DNA of 12,623 nucleotides, from positions 1 through 12,623 of the forward strand of contig DAIENA010000017.1 of the NCBI GenBank assembly GCA_027341315.1, read 5' to 3'. The translations under genes and the position numbers were made by a program. The notes below the pieces were generated by a model. The model saw only the letters and a program-made list of their open reading frames with translations. It did not search any database and was not told where the DNA came from. Numbering within the stretch: the stretch's first letter is position 1; each line of letters begins with the position of its first letter. Origin of the DNA: an archaeon. GTDB lineage: Archaea; Nanobdellota; Nanobdellia; Pacearchaeales; GW2011-AR1. Positions 1 through 5,875 of the stretch are shown here, piece by piece.

Positions 1-142
1 TTTTAAAAAGTTCCGTTTTTTTGTACTCTCCGGAGTTATCACTGATAAACTTCTCAACCATAAGAACCGTCTGCAACGTTGGAGATCTTGCTATGATATT
101 TTTGAAGAGATAATAATTTTTATTTTTGAATTCCGATTGCAT
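1..142 (-). CDS. Probable HTH transcriptional regulator, N-terminal part (runs off the window)
   Basis: Reading the minus strand from the ATG at 142 gives 47 open codons that run off the left edge. The peptide starts MQSEFKNKNYYLFKNIIARS and continues with a stretch that includes SPTLQTVLMVEKFI and SGEYKKTEL. I recall this pattern (a TVLMVEK helix, then SGEYKKTEL(W/F)) from the N-terminal helix-turn-helix of small archaeal regulators common in DPANN genomes; this is memory, not a search. A TATA box (164-171) lies about 25 nt before the ATG, so the transcript is probably leaderless. A perfect palindrome lies between the TATA box and the ATG, which would suit autoregulation. The C-terminal part is not visible, so ligand and targets cannot be inferred. 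Confidence 0.6.
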   Translation of the reverse strand, partial: MQSEFKNKNYYLFKNIIARSPTLQTVLMVEKFISDNSGEYKKTELFK

Positions 143-146
143 TATA

Positions 147-160
147 ATATCAATTGATAT
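147..160. promoter_or_regulatory. Perfect 14-bp palindrome, possible operator
   Basis: ATATCAATTGATAT is identical to its own reverse complement. It lies between the TATA box (164-171) and the start codon (142) of the predicted HTH regulator, over the expected transcription start. A dimeric HTH protein bound there would block initiation, so autorepression is a natural guess. The site is AT-rich and short, so chance occurrence is possible. I saw no second copy at the other promoters I inspected. Confidence 0.35.
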
Positions 161-163
161 GAC

Positions 164-171
164 TTTATAAA
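164..171 (-). promoter_or_regulatory. TATA box of the HTH regulator gene
   Basis: TTTATAAA is centred 25.5 nt before the ATG at 142, the standard archaeal spacing for a leaderless mRNA. On the minus strand it is preceded by an A-rich purine run (GAAAAA) suited to a BRE. The box is self-complementary, so it could also drive plus-strand transcription starting near 192. Confidence 0.6.
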
Positions 172-191
172 TTTTTCTTTAATCCCCCACC

Positions 192-350
192 ATGAACTCA
201 CACTTCGCATCGTCTGAAAAATTTGTAATATGAGACGATGGAAGATGCTCGGAGTCGAAAACTGGGGGCGACTTCGTCGAAACTTCGCTTGAATGTAAAC
301 CGATTAGAATCTTGAAAGAAGAGCAGATTGGTTTAGAAACCAATCTGCTT
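192..350 (+). ncRNA. Candidate structured RNA region (strand uncertain)
   Basis: This stretch between the regulator and the tRNA has no convincing protein gene. It is about 42% GC (191-320), while the promoter region beside it is strongly AT-rich. On the plus strand it can form an 8-bp hairpin (208-215 with 233-240, 17-nt loop), an 8-bp hairpin with one G-U pair (250-257 with 269-276, 11-nt loop) and the 13-bp hairpin at 322-349. The self-complementary TATA box at 164-171 would start a plus-strand transcript near 192. I do not recognise the RNA: no clear C/D boxes, ACA box, RNase P or SRP motifs. It may instead be spacer plus the tRNA terminator. Confidence 0.3.
322..349 (-). terminator. 13-bp perfect hairpin just past the tRNA-Tyr 3' end
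   Basis: Positions 322-334 are exactly complementary to 337-349, separated by two bases, so the folded form has a small apical loop. On the minus strand it begins 5 nt after the tRNA discriminator base and is followed by CTTCTTTC, a pyrimidine-rich run that fits termination of the tRNA transcript. On the plus strand it would close the candidate RNA at 192-350. Archaeal termination depends mainly on T-tracts, so the hairpin may act in 3' processing or RNA stability rather than termination. Confidence 0.45.
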
Positions 351-353
351 ATA

Positions 354-509
354 TCCACCCACCCAGAGTCGAACTGGGGATCTCCCGGGCGCTGCTTTTC
401 ACATCTGCCGAACGAACTTCTGGCTTTTGGGGTTTCATCGTCGTCGAAATCGACACTCCGCCTTAGTCTTAACTACAGCCAGGCGCTCTAACCACTGAGC
501 TATGGGTGG
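354..509 (-). tRNA. tRNA-Tyr (anticodon GTA) with intron
   Basis: The minus strand folds as a complete cloverleaf. The acceptor is CCACCCA (509-503) with TGGGTGG (361-355), and the discriminator base is A354. The D arm is GCTC/GAGC with an 8-nt loop. The anticodon stem is CCTGG (483-479) with CCGGG (388-384), one G-U pair. The variable loop is 5 nt (383-379), and the T arm is CCCAG/CTGGG around TTCGACT. The anticodon GTA is at 476-474. C1-G72 and discriminator A are the archaeal tRNA-Tyr identity elements. Exons are 473-509 (37 nt) and 354-389 (36 nt), giving a 73-nt mature tRNA. CCA is not encoded. A TATA box lies about 30 nt upstream. Confidence 0.95.
390..472 (-). other. 83-nt archaeal tRNA intron at position 37/38
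   Basis: The interruption lies directly after the base 3' of the anticodon, the canonical archaeal intron site. The splice region has a bulge-helix-bulge core: anticodon-loop bases CTGT (478-475) pair with intron bases GCAG (395-392) through four pairs including one G-U. They are flanked by three-base bulges AG|T (474-472) and CG|C (391-389). This is the substrate shape of the archaeal tRNA splicing endonuclease. Inside the intron is a small hairpin (443-454). I could not find a clean second helix directly beyond the bulges, so the motif may be relaxed. Eighty-three nucleotides is on the long side for an archaeal tRNA intron. Confidence 0.85.
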
Positions 510-534
510 TCACTAAAAACTAAAAGGAAATTTG

Positions 535-543
535 TTTTTAAAA
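535..543 (-). promoter_or_regulatory. TATA box of tRNA-Tyr
   Basis: The minus strand has TTTTAAAAA centred about 30 nt before the first base of the mature tRNA. That puts initiation near 515 and leaves a 5' leader of only a few nucleotides. Confidence 0.5.
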
Positions 544-567
544 GTTTCTTATGCCTATTCAAAAGAA

Positions 568-846
568 TTATTTACTAATATTAATTGTATAGATATCTTT
601 AATAATTGATTTGTAAGAATTTAGATTTCCTTTGATGCCTTTTAAGAGAATAAACTTTTCATCTTCTAGATATTCTAGTTCAACAGAAAGAGCAATATTT
701 TCCAGGGTCTCGTTCTTATTTTTTTGTGCAAAGTCTTTGAGATTGATAAAAAATGATTCGTCAAATTTTTTAGGGGCTGCATAAATTCTATTCAATTTTT
801 CTTCACCCTTCTCATACTTTAATAAATAAGTTCTATACTCTTCCAT
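568..846 (-). CDS. Small hypothetical protein (92 aa)
   Basis: I do not recognise this 92-residue protein. It is hydrophilic and rich in Lys and Glu, begins MEEYRTYLLKYEKGEEKL and ends with the motif YKSIIKDIYTINISK. It has no signal peptide, membrane segment or cysteine, so a soluble cytosolic alpha/beta fold is likely. Evidence that it is a real gene: a TATA box centred 25 nt before the ATG (867-875), no competing reading frame on the other strand, and a composition like that of its neighbours. It lies between tRNA-Tyr and a surface protein, each with its own promoter, so the context suggests no function. Confidence 0.65.
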   Translation of the reverse strand: MEEYRTYLLKYEKGEEKLNRIYAAPKKFDESFFINLKDFAQKNKNETLENIALSVELEYLEDEKFILLKGIKGNLNSYKSIIKDIYTINISK

Positions 847-866
847 AATCAGAAAAGGTTATTCAA

Positions 867-875
867 ATATATAAA
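867..875 (-). promoter_or_regulatory. TATA box of the 92-aa gene
   Basis: On the minus strand TTTATATAT is centred 25 nt before the ATG at 846, predicting a leaderless transcript. Confidence 0.5.
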
Positions 876-889
876 TTTAATTAATCTAA

Positions 890-2263
890 TTAAATTTCTC
901 TTCGCTCACTGGCAAGGAAGAAAGCTTTGTTTGAGGAAACTTCTTTTTGTTTTCCTTCCCTCTCGAAGACGGCGGTCGTTTCCGGAAGAACGAACTTTCC
1001 TAAAACTCCGACTCTTGAGTAAATTACGTACGAGAACGTCCTTCTTTCGCCGGTGTCAAGGTTGCCTAAGTCCCACTCAAAAACTCTTCTCGTTTTGTTA
1101 AATCTGTTCGGAATAACTCCTTCAAACTTTTCGTATACTTTTACTAAGGGAGGAAGCCTGTCAAACACTTTTACGTTTTCAATAAATTTCCTTGCTTCAA
1201 CATTAACCGTAACCCTGAGACCAAATTCTCCGCCTTTTGCGTTTATGAATGAAACCCTCTTTCTCAAAACCAAATCCGTCTTTGAATATTTTTTAACAAA
1301 GACGACAATTAAAACGATGAGCACGATTACAATAAAAGGGATGAGCCAGTTCGTCACGACGTCAATTTCGTAACTCTCTCCGGGGTTTAAGCGCTTTTCC
1401 CAGAAATAGTTCACAGTAAAACCGTTTCTTTTTACAATTGTCGGCTCTTCAGAAAAAGTTGTGAAAATTCTTGAAATTATACTTTCGGTTACTGCAACTT
1501 CTGAATCAGCGACGACGTTTCCGCTGTTTATTTTTTTAATTGCAGTTGTTGAAACGATAAATCCGTACTGCTTTCTTTCTTCGTTGACGATACTTTTTTC
1601 AACGAAATCTATCGGCTCTGAAATCTGCGTCGAAACGCCCTGAACATTTAAGCCGACATTCACTGTATAAAATCCGGCGACGAGTTTCGCGAAGTCTTCT
1701 TTATTAAGGTTTATTGTAAAACTTTGTTTTTGATACGGCCCAAGGTTTATTGTTTTTTCAAAGTCAAAGAATGGAGAATTAAAATGAACTGAAAGATTTT
1801 TGAAACCAAAGTTGACTTTATTTTGTAAATATAAATTCACTGAATTTGACTCCGGGTCAATTGAATCTGAACCAATTTTAAAAGCGTCCGGGAGATCTAT
1901 AATATTTGTTGTCAAATTTTGTGTAACTTCAGATTTGTCGCTTCCCTGAATGTAATAATTGAAAACAACATAACCCTTGAGTTTTGAATCCGTCCTCGGT
2001 GAAATTTCCAAATCCACTTCTTTTGTTTCTCCGGAATTTATCGCAATCGGCGTCGACGAATTTATTCCGTTTCCAAAAAAAGTATAAAAAGAAAAGTTGT
2101 CGCTCGGTCCGTCGTTAGTGACGTTGAGCCTGAAAACCGCCGGCTCGTTAAGCGTCGAAATCATAACTTCTTTATCACTTAACTTTTGAACATTAAGACT
2201 CACTGCAAGAATTGGCTGAATTAAAAAAATTCCGATGAGTAAAAACAAATACACCTTTTTCAT
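890..2263 (-). CDS. Surface protein: signal peptide, Ig-like ectodomain, one membrane span, DUF11-like C-terminal domain
   Basis: This 457-aa protein has a Sec signal peptide (about residues 1-20, MKKVYLFLLIGIFLIQPILA). A beta-rich region to about residue 300 follows, with patterns such as FRLNVTNDGPSDNF and INSGETKEVDLEISP, typical of NEW3/CARDB-like Ig folds. A single hydrophobic span (about 306-323) is followed directly by KKYSK. The C-terminal 130 residues (VKVFDRLPPLV ... FEWDLGNLDTGERRTFSY ... LPETTAVFE) resemble a DUF11-type repeat. Several N-glycosylation sequons lie in the ectodomain. The positive residues after the span predict an outside N-terminal part and a cytosolic C-terminal part, odd for a DUF11-like fold. 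It is probably a cell-envelope protein; substrate or partner is unknown. It has its own TATA box at 2285-2292. Confidence 0.8.
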   Translation of the reverse strand: MKKVYLFLLIGIFLIQPILAVSLNVQKLSDKEVMISTLNEPAVFRLNVTNDGPSDNFSFYTFFGNGINSSTPIAINSGETKEVDLEISPRTDSKLKGYVVFNYYIQGSDKSEVTQNLTTNIIDLPDAFKIGSDSIDPESNSVNLYLQNKVNFGFKNLSVHFNSPFFDFEKTINLGPYQKQSFTINLNKEDFAKLVAGFYTVNVGLNVQGVSTQISEPIDFVEKSIVNEERKQYGFIVSTTAIKKINSGNVVADSEVAVTESIISRIFTTFSEEPTIVKRNGFTVNYFWEKRLNPGESYEIDVVTNWLIPFIVIVLIVLIVVFVKKYSKTDLVLRKRVSFINAKGGEFGLRVTVNVEARKFIENVKVFDRLPPLVKVYEKFEGVIPNRFNKTRRVFEWDLGNLDTGERRTFSYVIYSRVGVLGKFVLPETTAVFEREGKQKEVSSNKAFFLASERREI

Positions 2264-2284
2264 ACAAAAGATTGTAAGAATTTC

Positions 2285-2292
2285 TATTTAAA
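2285..2292 (-). promoter_or_regulatory. TATA box of the 457-aa surface protein gene
   Basis: TTTAAATA on the minus strand is centred 25.5 nt before the ATG at 2263. Confidence 0.5.
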
Positions 2293-2356
2293 GATTTCTA
2301 TGGTTTGTTTAATCTATTTTTTAATAAATTCTTAATTGATTTTAATAAGTTTAAAA

Positions 2357-2872
2357 TTATTTTTCAGCAGTTTCCAAATCTAAAAATGCCTTCGTCTGAC
2401 TTAAAAATTCGTCGGCCGCGCCCGAAAGTTTGTCTTCGAACTCCGCGACTCTTTGAGAAATAATCCACTTCTCGTAAATTCCCCTCCAGAGTTTCATTCT
2501 TCCTGAAGTTTCAAATTTACCGTCGTAATCTCTTAAAAGATTTGCCTTAACAGATATTTTTAATTTGCCTTTGTTTGATTTCTCTTTTACGCCGCCTTTG
2601 TTCACTTCAATTTCTGTGAGCGCCTTTACATCGAAACCAACTTTAATTTCGAAGGCAAAATAATCCGTTACTTCCCTCCCGCCTGTCCATCTTATTGTAA
2701 TTTCCTTGGATGGCCCTGAAATTTTTTCAGAATATTCGTTCTCGGAAACGTCAAAGCCGTTCTCTTCGGTCAGCCAGTTATAGCAAAAGACATACAAATC
2801 CTTGAAACTGAAAATTCCGTCGTAAGAAATCTTACTTGAGTATACCTCCTCTTTTTCACCTACGTCTCCCAT
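2357..2872 (-). CDS. Conserved hypothetical protein, soluble (171 aa)
   Basis: This 171-residue protein starts MGDVGEKEEVYSSKISYDGI. It has a recognisable core: YDGIFSFKDLYVFCYNWLTEENGFDV, an EITIRWTGGREVTDYFAFEIKV strand region, a Lys-rich segment, and a C-terminal helical part (MKLWRGIYEKWII ... DEFLSQTKAFLDLE). I recall this architecture from uncharacterised proteins of DPANN archaea but know no function. It has no signal peptide or membrane segment. The start is supported by a TATA box (2893-2900) centred 24.5 nt upstream. A GAGGAGGT sequence inside the gene, near codon 7, has no usable start codon after it and is probably incidental. Neighbours on both sides are surface proteins, but each gene has its own promoter. 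Confidence 0.75.
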   Translation of the reverse strand: MGDVGEKEEVYSSKISYDGIFSFKDLYVFCYNWLTEENGFDVSENEYSEKISGPSKEITIRWTGGREVTDYFAFEIKVGFDVKALTEIEVNKGGVKEKSNKGKLKISVKANLLRDYDGKFETSGRMKLWRGIYEKWIISQRVAEFEDKLSGAADEFLSQTKAFLDLETAEK

Positions 2873-2892
2873 CCTGTTACTATGAATTTTTA

Positions 2893-2900
2893 TTTTAAAT
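2893..2900 (-). promoter_or_regulatory. TATA box of the 171-aa gene
   Basis: ATTTAAAA on the minus strand is centred about 24.5 nt before the ATG at 2872. Confidence 0.5.
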
Positions 2901-2928
2901 ATTCTTCTGTTGGCAAAAGAAATGTTTA

Positions 2929-3447
2929 TTAGTTACATTCGAGCGCCTGGGTTATTTTCGCGTCCCCGCAACTCGTGAACTTCTCGACGTTGTTTTCAGT
3001 CTGAAACCTTATCGGAATAATTTCCAAAGTGTAAGTTCTGTTAGTTAAATCAAAAGACTGAAAAGATTCCTCTCCAAAATTTAAAGGAGTTGAAGTATTT
3101 GTATGAAAATACATAACGCCGCTAAGAACCACGCCGTCTCCGCTTATTACCGGGTTAAAATTGTTAGACAAATCCAAAGTTGCAAGGGTCACGTTTTGGT
3201 TCGTCGTTCCGTGGGCAAAGTAACCGTTTATTTTGAATTTCCCGTTGTTTTTTAATGTCAAATTTAATTCTCCTGAAGAACAGTTGTAAGAATAATCTTT
3301 CAGGTAGAGCGAAACACCGTCGGGGCATGCCGGCGTGTCTGACGGGACGAACGTCTTTAAATATGTGTAAACAAGGACACTTATAATTATCCCAAAAGTT
3401 ATTAAAAGAACGTAGCCGACGACTACGCTAATCCCCTTTTTGTTCAT
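2929..3447 (-). CDS. Archaeal type IV pilin-like protein (class III signal peptide)
   Basis: The 172-aa product begins MNKKGISVVVGYVLLITFGI, the short charged stretch, Gly and continuous hydrophobic helix that define archaeal pilin/archaellin-type precursors. Cleavage by the prepilin peptidase (PibD/FlaK type) is expected after Gly5, leaving the helix as the filament core. The rest is a beta-rich extracellular domain with many N-glycosylation sequons (NCS, NLT, NVT, NTS, NRT) and four cysteines, two early (about 41 and 56) and two near the end (CGD ... ALECN), which could form disulfides. It may be a pilus subunit, or a pseudopilin-like membrane protein; no assembly ATPase or peptidase gene is in the window. 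Its TATA box is at 3469-3476. Confidence 0.8.
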   Translation of the reverse strand: MNKKGISVVVGYVLLITFGIIISVLVYTYLKTFVPSDTPACPDGVSLYLKDYSYNCSSGELNLTLKNNGKFKINGYFAHGTTNQNVTLATLDLSNNFNPVISGDGVVLSGVMYFHTNTSTPLNFGEESFQSFDLTNRTYTLEIIPIRFQTENNVEKFTSCGDAKITQALECN

Positions 3448-3468
3448 TATTATATGCCGTGAATTATT

Positions 3469-3476
3469 TTTATAAA
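3469..3476 (-). promoter_or_regulatory. TATA box of the pilin-like gene
   Basis: TTTATAAA is centred 25.5 nt before the ATG at 3447. It lies in the 100-bp divergent spacer shared with the thermosome promoter. Confidence 0.55.
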
Positions 3477-3515
3477 TTTATGTGAAATAATAAAAGAAAG
3501 AAATCAACAGCAATA

Positions 3516-3526
3516 ATATTTAAATA
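3516..3526 (+). promoter_or_regulatory. TATA box of the thermosome gene
   Basis: ATATTTAAATA is centred 26.5 nt before the ATG at 3548. A purine-rich run (3491-3510) lies upstream where a BRE would sit. The spacing predicts a leaderless mRNA. I see no obvious heat-shock operator palindrome overlapping it. Confidence 0.6.
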
Positions 3527-3547
3527 AAGCAGACGAGTTCAATTTTT

Positions 3548-5164
3548 ATGGATAAGAAGAATAATTTCATGTCTGAAGACATCGACCGGGTTATCGGAAA
3601 GGACGCGCAAAGAAACAATATCCTTGCGGCAAAACTTGTTTCCGAAGTTGTAAAGACGACTTTGGGTCCGCGCGGAATGGACAAAATGCTCGTTTCCCCT
3701 CTTAATGAAATTATTGTAACAAACGACGGCGTTACGATTCTTTCTGAAATGCAGATTGAACACCCTGCGGCAAAAATGATGGTTGAAATCGCAAAGACGC
3801 AGGAAAAAGAAGTCGGCGACGGGACGACGACGTCTGTTATGATTGCCGGAAAACTTTTGGAGAACGCCGAAAAACTACTCGACAAAAAAATCCACCCGAC
3901 GGTGATTGTAAAAGGCTACAGAATGGCCCAGGAAAAAGTTCATGAAATTTTGAATGACATTTCGTTTAAGATTGCGCGGGAAAACGAAGAAGCTCTAAAA
4001 GAAATTGCGATGACTGCAATGACCGGAAAAGGAGCTGAAGAAGAAAAGGAAAAGTTTTCAGAACTTTTGGTTGAAGCGGTTGGAATGATTGAAGAAAACG
4101 GAAAAATTGAAAAGGAAAACATTAAAATTGAAAAAATTGTCGGCGAGGGAATTAAAGACACTAAACTTTTCAAGGGAATTATAATCGGAAAAGAAAAAAT
4201 TTCAAAAGACATGCCTCAAAAAGTGAACGGCGCGAAAATTCTCGTCGTCGATTTCCCAATTGAACTTAAAAGCCCCGACATAGAAACAAAAATCTCAATT
4301 TCAAGCCACAATGAACTTCAAAACTTTCTAAATGAAGAAGAAAAAATGATTAAAGGGATGGTTGAAAAAATCCGCGAAACCGGGGCGAATGTTATTTTCT
4401 GCCAAAAAGGAATTGATGACTTTGCAAAATATCTTCTTTCAAAAGCAGGAATTTATGCATGCAGAAGAGTCTCAAGGTCGGACATAGAAAAAATTTCAAA
4501 ATCCACAGGCGCAAGAATTATTTCCAACTTAAATGAAATCGGGCCGGAAGGAATCGGCGAAGCCGGAGTCCTTGAAGAGGTAAAAACAAGCGGAGAATAT
4601 CTAACTTATTTAAAGGAATGCAAAAACCCAAAGTCGGTTACGATTCTTGTTCACGGCGGAACAATTCATGTTGTTGACGAAGTGGAAAGGGCGCTTCTCG
4701 ACGGCATCGGAGACATTGCAAGCTCGCTAGAAACTGGACTTGTCGTCGCCGGCGGTGGAGCAGTCGAAATGGAAATTGCAAAAAGACTTCGTGATTTCGG
4801 ACGAACACTTGAAGGTCGTGAGCAACTTGCCGTCGAAGAATACGCGAATGCTCTTGAATTTATTCCGCTCACTCTTGCCGAAAACGCGGGGATGGACCCG
4901 ATTGACGTTTTAACCGAATTAAAATCAAAGCACGACGCCGGGGAAATAAACGCGGGTCTTAATCTTTTCACAAACAAAGTTGAAAACGTATTTAATTCCA
5001 GAATCATAGAACCGACAAAAATAAAATCGCAGGCGATAAATTCAGCGACGGACGTTGCGACAATGATTCTAAGAATCGACGACGTGATTTTGTCAAAGCC
5101 AAATAAAAAAGGCCGCATGAACGACCTTGGAAGTCTGCCGGATTATATGAATGGACTGAGTTAA
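3548..5164 (+). CDS. thsA: Thermosome subunit (group II chaperonin, Cpn60/TCP-1 family)
   Basis: The 538-aa product is a full-length group II chaperonin subunit, an ATP-driven cytosolic folding chamber closed by a built-in lid. The family signatures are in order: TLGPRGMDKML (38-48), TNDGVTILSEM (58-68, nucleotide-binding Asp60), EHPAAKMMVEIAKTQ, GDGTTTSVMIAGKLL (90-104, Asp91), ERALLDGIGD with the expected catalytic Asp385, the AGGGAVEMEIAKRLR segment (401-415) and NAGMDPIDVLTELK. The start is supported by TATA spacing; Met8 is the next candidate. The C-terminus ends GSLPDYMNGLS without the Gly-Met-rich tail of many thermosomes. Only one subunit is encoded here, so either it forms a homo-oligomer or a paralogue lies elsewhere; the symbol's letter is arbitrary. 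Confidence 0.97.
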   Translation: MDKKNNFMSEDIDRVIGKDAQRNNILAAKLVSEVVKTTLGPRGMDKMLVSPLNEIIVTNDGVTILSEMQIEHPAAKMMVEIAKTQEKEVGDGTTTSVMIAGKLLENAEKLLDKKIHPTVIVKGYRMAQEKVHEILNDISFKIARENEEALKEIAMTAMTGKGAEEEKEKFSELLVEAVGMIEENGKIEKENIKIEKIVGEGIKDTKLFKGIIIGKEKISKDMPQKVNGAKILVVDFPIELKSPDIETKISISSHNELQNFLNEEEKMIKGMVEKIRETGANVIFCQKGIDDFAKYLLSKAGIYACRRVSRSDIEKISKSTGARIISNLNEIGPEGIGEAGVLEEVKTSGEYLTYLKECKNPKSVTILVHGGTIHVVDEVERALLDGIGDIASSLETGLVVAGGGAVEMEIAKRLRDFGRTLEGREQLAVEEYANALEFIPLTLAENAGMDPIDVLTELKSKHDAGEINAGLNLFTNKVENVFNSRIIEPTKIKSQAINSATDVATMILRIDDVILSKPNKKGRMNDLGSLPDYMNGLS

Positions 5165-5199
5165 AATGTAATAACTTTAAAGTAATTAATTTAGGAAGA

Positions 5200-5207
5200 T
5201 TTATAAA
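5200..5207 (+). promoter_or_regulatory. TATA box of the lipoprotein gene
   Basis: TTTATAAA is centred 25.5 nt before the ATG at 5229. The gene is therefore transcribed separately from the thermosome, whose stop is 64 nt upstream of that ATG. Confidence 0.55.
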
Positions 5208-5228
5208 TAATAGGATGTTGATTCTTGT

Positions 5229-5735
5229 ATGAAAAAATTTAGAGAAAGCAAATTGGTGCGAACTGCTAAATTGGGAATCATGCCTATATTGATGGGACTA
5301 ATATTAACCAGTTGTGATTTAAAAATAAAAGAAGAGAATATAAAAGAAGTTGGCTTAAATCAAATTATAGAAAATCCTTCCGTTTACGAGCATAAAAGGA
5401 TTGCCACTAAAGGATATCCTGAATATATCGGAAATGAAAATTATTTTATTGCATATCCTTATTATGATATGAATCTTAAAATGCAAACAATCTCTTTATC
5501 TGAAGTTACTTTAACGACCCACAGACTTCATACATCTCCAGATAAAAAAAGCAATTATTTTACAATAACAGAGAAAAACAGGGGAACATACTTACTCGTT
5601 CCGATAGTTCCATCTTTTGAAGATAAATACAAAAATTTAACAAAAGTGACAGGATATGTTGAAAAGGACAAAGATAATAAATATTTTTTGGAAGTTAGTT
5701 CCGCGGAAGAACTCCTGCCAAAAAATAAGAAATAA
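5229..5735 (+). CDS. Putative lipoprotein with OB-fold-like domain
   Basis: The 168-aa product has a basic N-terminus and a hydrophobic stretch ending in LILTSC, which fits a lipobox with Cys29 as the lipid-modified first residue. The mature part starts with a pattern I associate with OB-fold (tRNA_anti-like/DUF) exported proteins: GLNQIIENPSVYEHKRIATK, then GYPEYIG, and later TKVTGYVEKDKDNKYFLEV, the usual "define spacer, modified G-Y-V" strands. The substrate is unknown. It is probably anchored on the outer face of the cytoplasmic membrane. Lipobox use in small-genome archaea is not well characterised, so a plain N-terminal membrane anchor is an alternative. The gene is more AT-rich, with more AAA/ATA/GAA codons, than the thermosome beside it, a possible mark of lower expression or later acquisition. 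Confidence 0.7.
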   Translation: MKKFRESKLVRTAKLGIMPILMGLILTSCDLKIKEENIKEVGLNQIIENPSVYEHKRIATKGYPEYIGNENYFIAYPYYDMNLKMQTISLSEVTLTTHRLHTSPDKKSNYFTITEKNRGTYLLVPIVPSFEDKYKNLTKVTGYVEKDKDNKYFLEVSSAEELLPKNKK

Positions 5736-5758
5736 ATTAATTAACTTTTTAACCTATC

Positions 5759-5776
5759 AATTTATTTTTATATTAA
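5759..5776 (+). promoter_or_regulatory. Probable TATA region for the radical SAM transcript
   Basis: The run of A and T here contains overlapping TATA-like sequences (TTTATTTTTA at 5761-5770 and TTTATATTAA at 5767-5776). Depending on which is used, transcription would start at about 5785-5797, so the mRNA would have roughly 80-90 nt before the ATG at 5876. I see no TATA-like sequence at the usual 25 nt before that ATG. Confidence 0.45.
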
Positions 5777-5783
5777 GTAAACA

Positions 5784-5870
5784 TCCTTGACAAAACGTTT
5801 CCATCGGAGGCAATTAGGAAACCCTGAACCGCACCGAGGGAAGGTTGAACGTCAAGGAAACCACGTTTCC
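5784..5870 (+). promoter_or_regulatory. Structured 5' leader, candidate riboswitch-like element
   Basis: The island 5785-5870 is about 51% GC, against about 12% in the spacer just upstream (5736-5784). It ends 5 nt before the radical SAM start codon. Pairings seen by eye: an 8-bp closing stem (5784-5791 with 5851-5858), a 6-bp hairpin GTTTCC/GGAAAC (5797-5802 with 5817-5822), AACC/GGTT (5827-5830 with 5843-5846), and a terminal hairpin GGAAAC-CAC-GTTTCC (5856-5861 with 5865-5870). The closing stem and the terminal hairpin share bases 5856-5858, so they exclude each other; the two GTTTCC and two GGAAAC copies can also swap partners. That is the logic of a switch. I do not recognise a known riboswitch class. 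If transcription begins at 5796-5797, the 5' half of the closing stem would be lost. Confidence 0.5.
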
Positions 5871-5875
5871 TTAAG

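Noticed and set aside
192..315. Two tiny plus-strand frames (ATG 192, 13 aa; ATG 238, 25 aa)
   Set aside because: Too short, no recognisable motif, and they overlap the predicted hairpins. The first has suitable TATA spacing, but that fits an RNA start equally well.
192..321. Box C/D or H/ACA guide RNA, RNase P RNA or SRP RNA
   Set aside because: No convincing C (RUGAUGA) and D (CUGA) box pair, no ACA box after a hairpin, and no recognisable RNase P or SRP core motif.
322..509. tRNA-associated attachment site of an integrated element
   Set aside because: No integrase, no repeat of the tRNA 3' end elsewhere in the window, and flanking genes look like ordinary chromosomal genes.
2845..2852. 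Strong Shine-Dalgarno-like GAGGAGGT on the minus strand inside the 171-aa gene
   Set aside because: No ATG, GTG or TTG follows at a usable distance in an open frame; genes here appear leaderless.
4666..5118. 150-aa frame antisense to the thermosome, and similar antisense frames at 3520-3885, 3940-4212, 7200-7562, 9565-9882 and 9982-10269
   Set aside because: Shadow frames caused by codon bias of strongly supported genes on the other strand; low-complexity Ser/Ile/Phe-rich translations with no family features.
5759..5804. 15-aa minus-strand frame with a CxxC motif beside the radical SAM gene
   Set aside because: Very short, no promoter signal, runs antisense through the structured leader; chance is likely.
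5806..5810. GGAGG in the leader as a ribosome-binding site
   Set aside because: It is about 66 nt from the radical SAM start codon and lies in a hairpin loop, with no nearby start codon opening a plausible gene.
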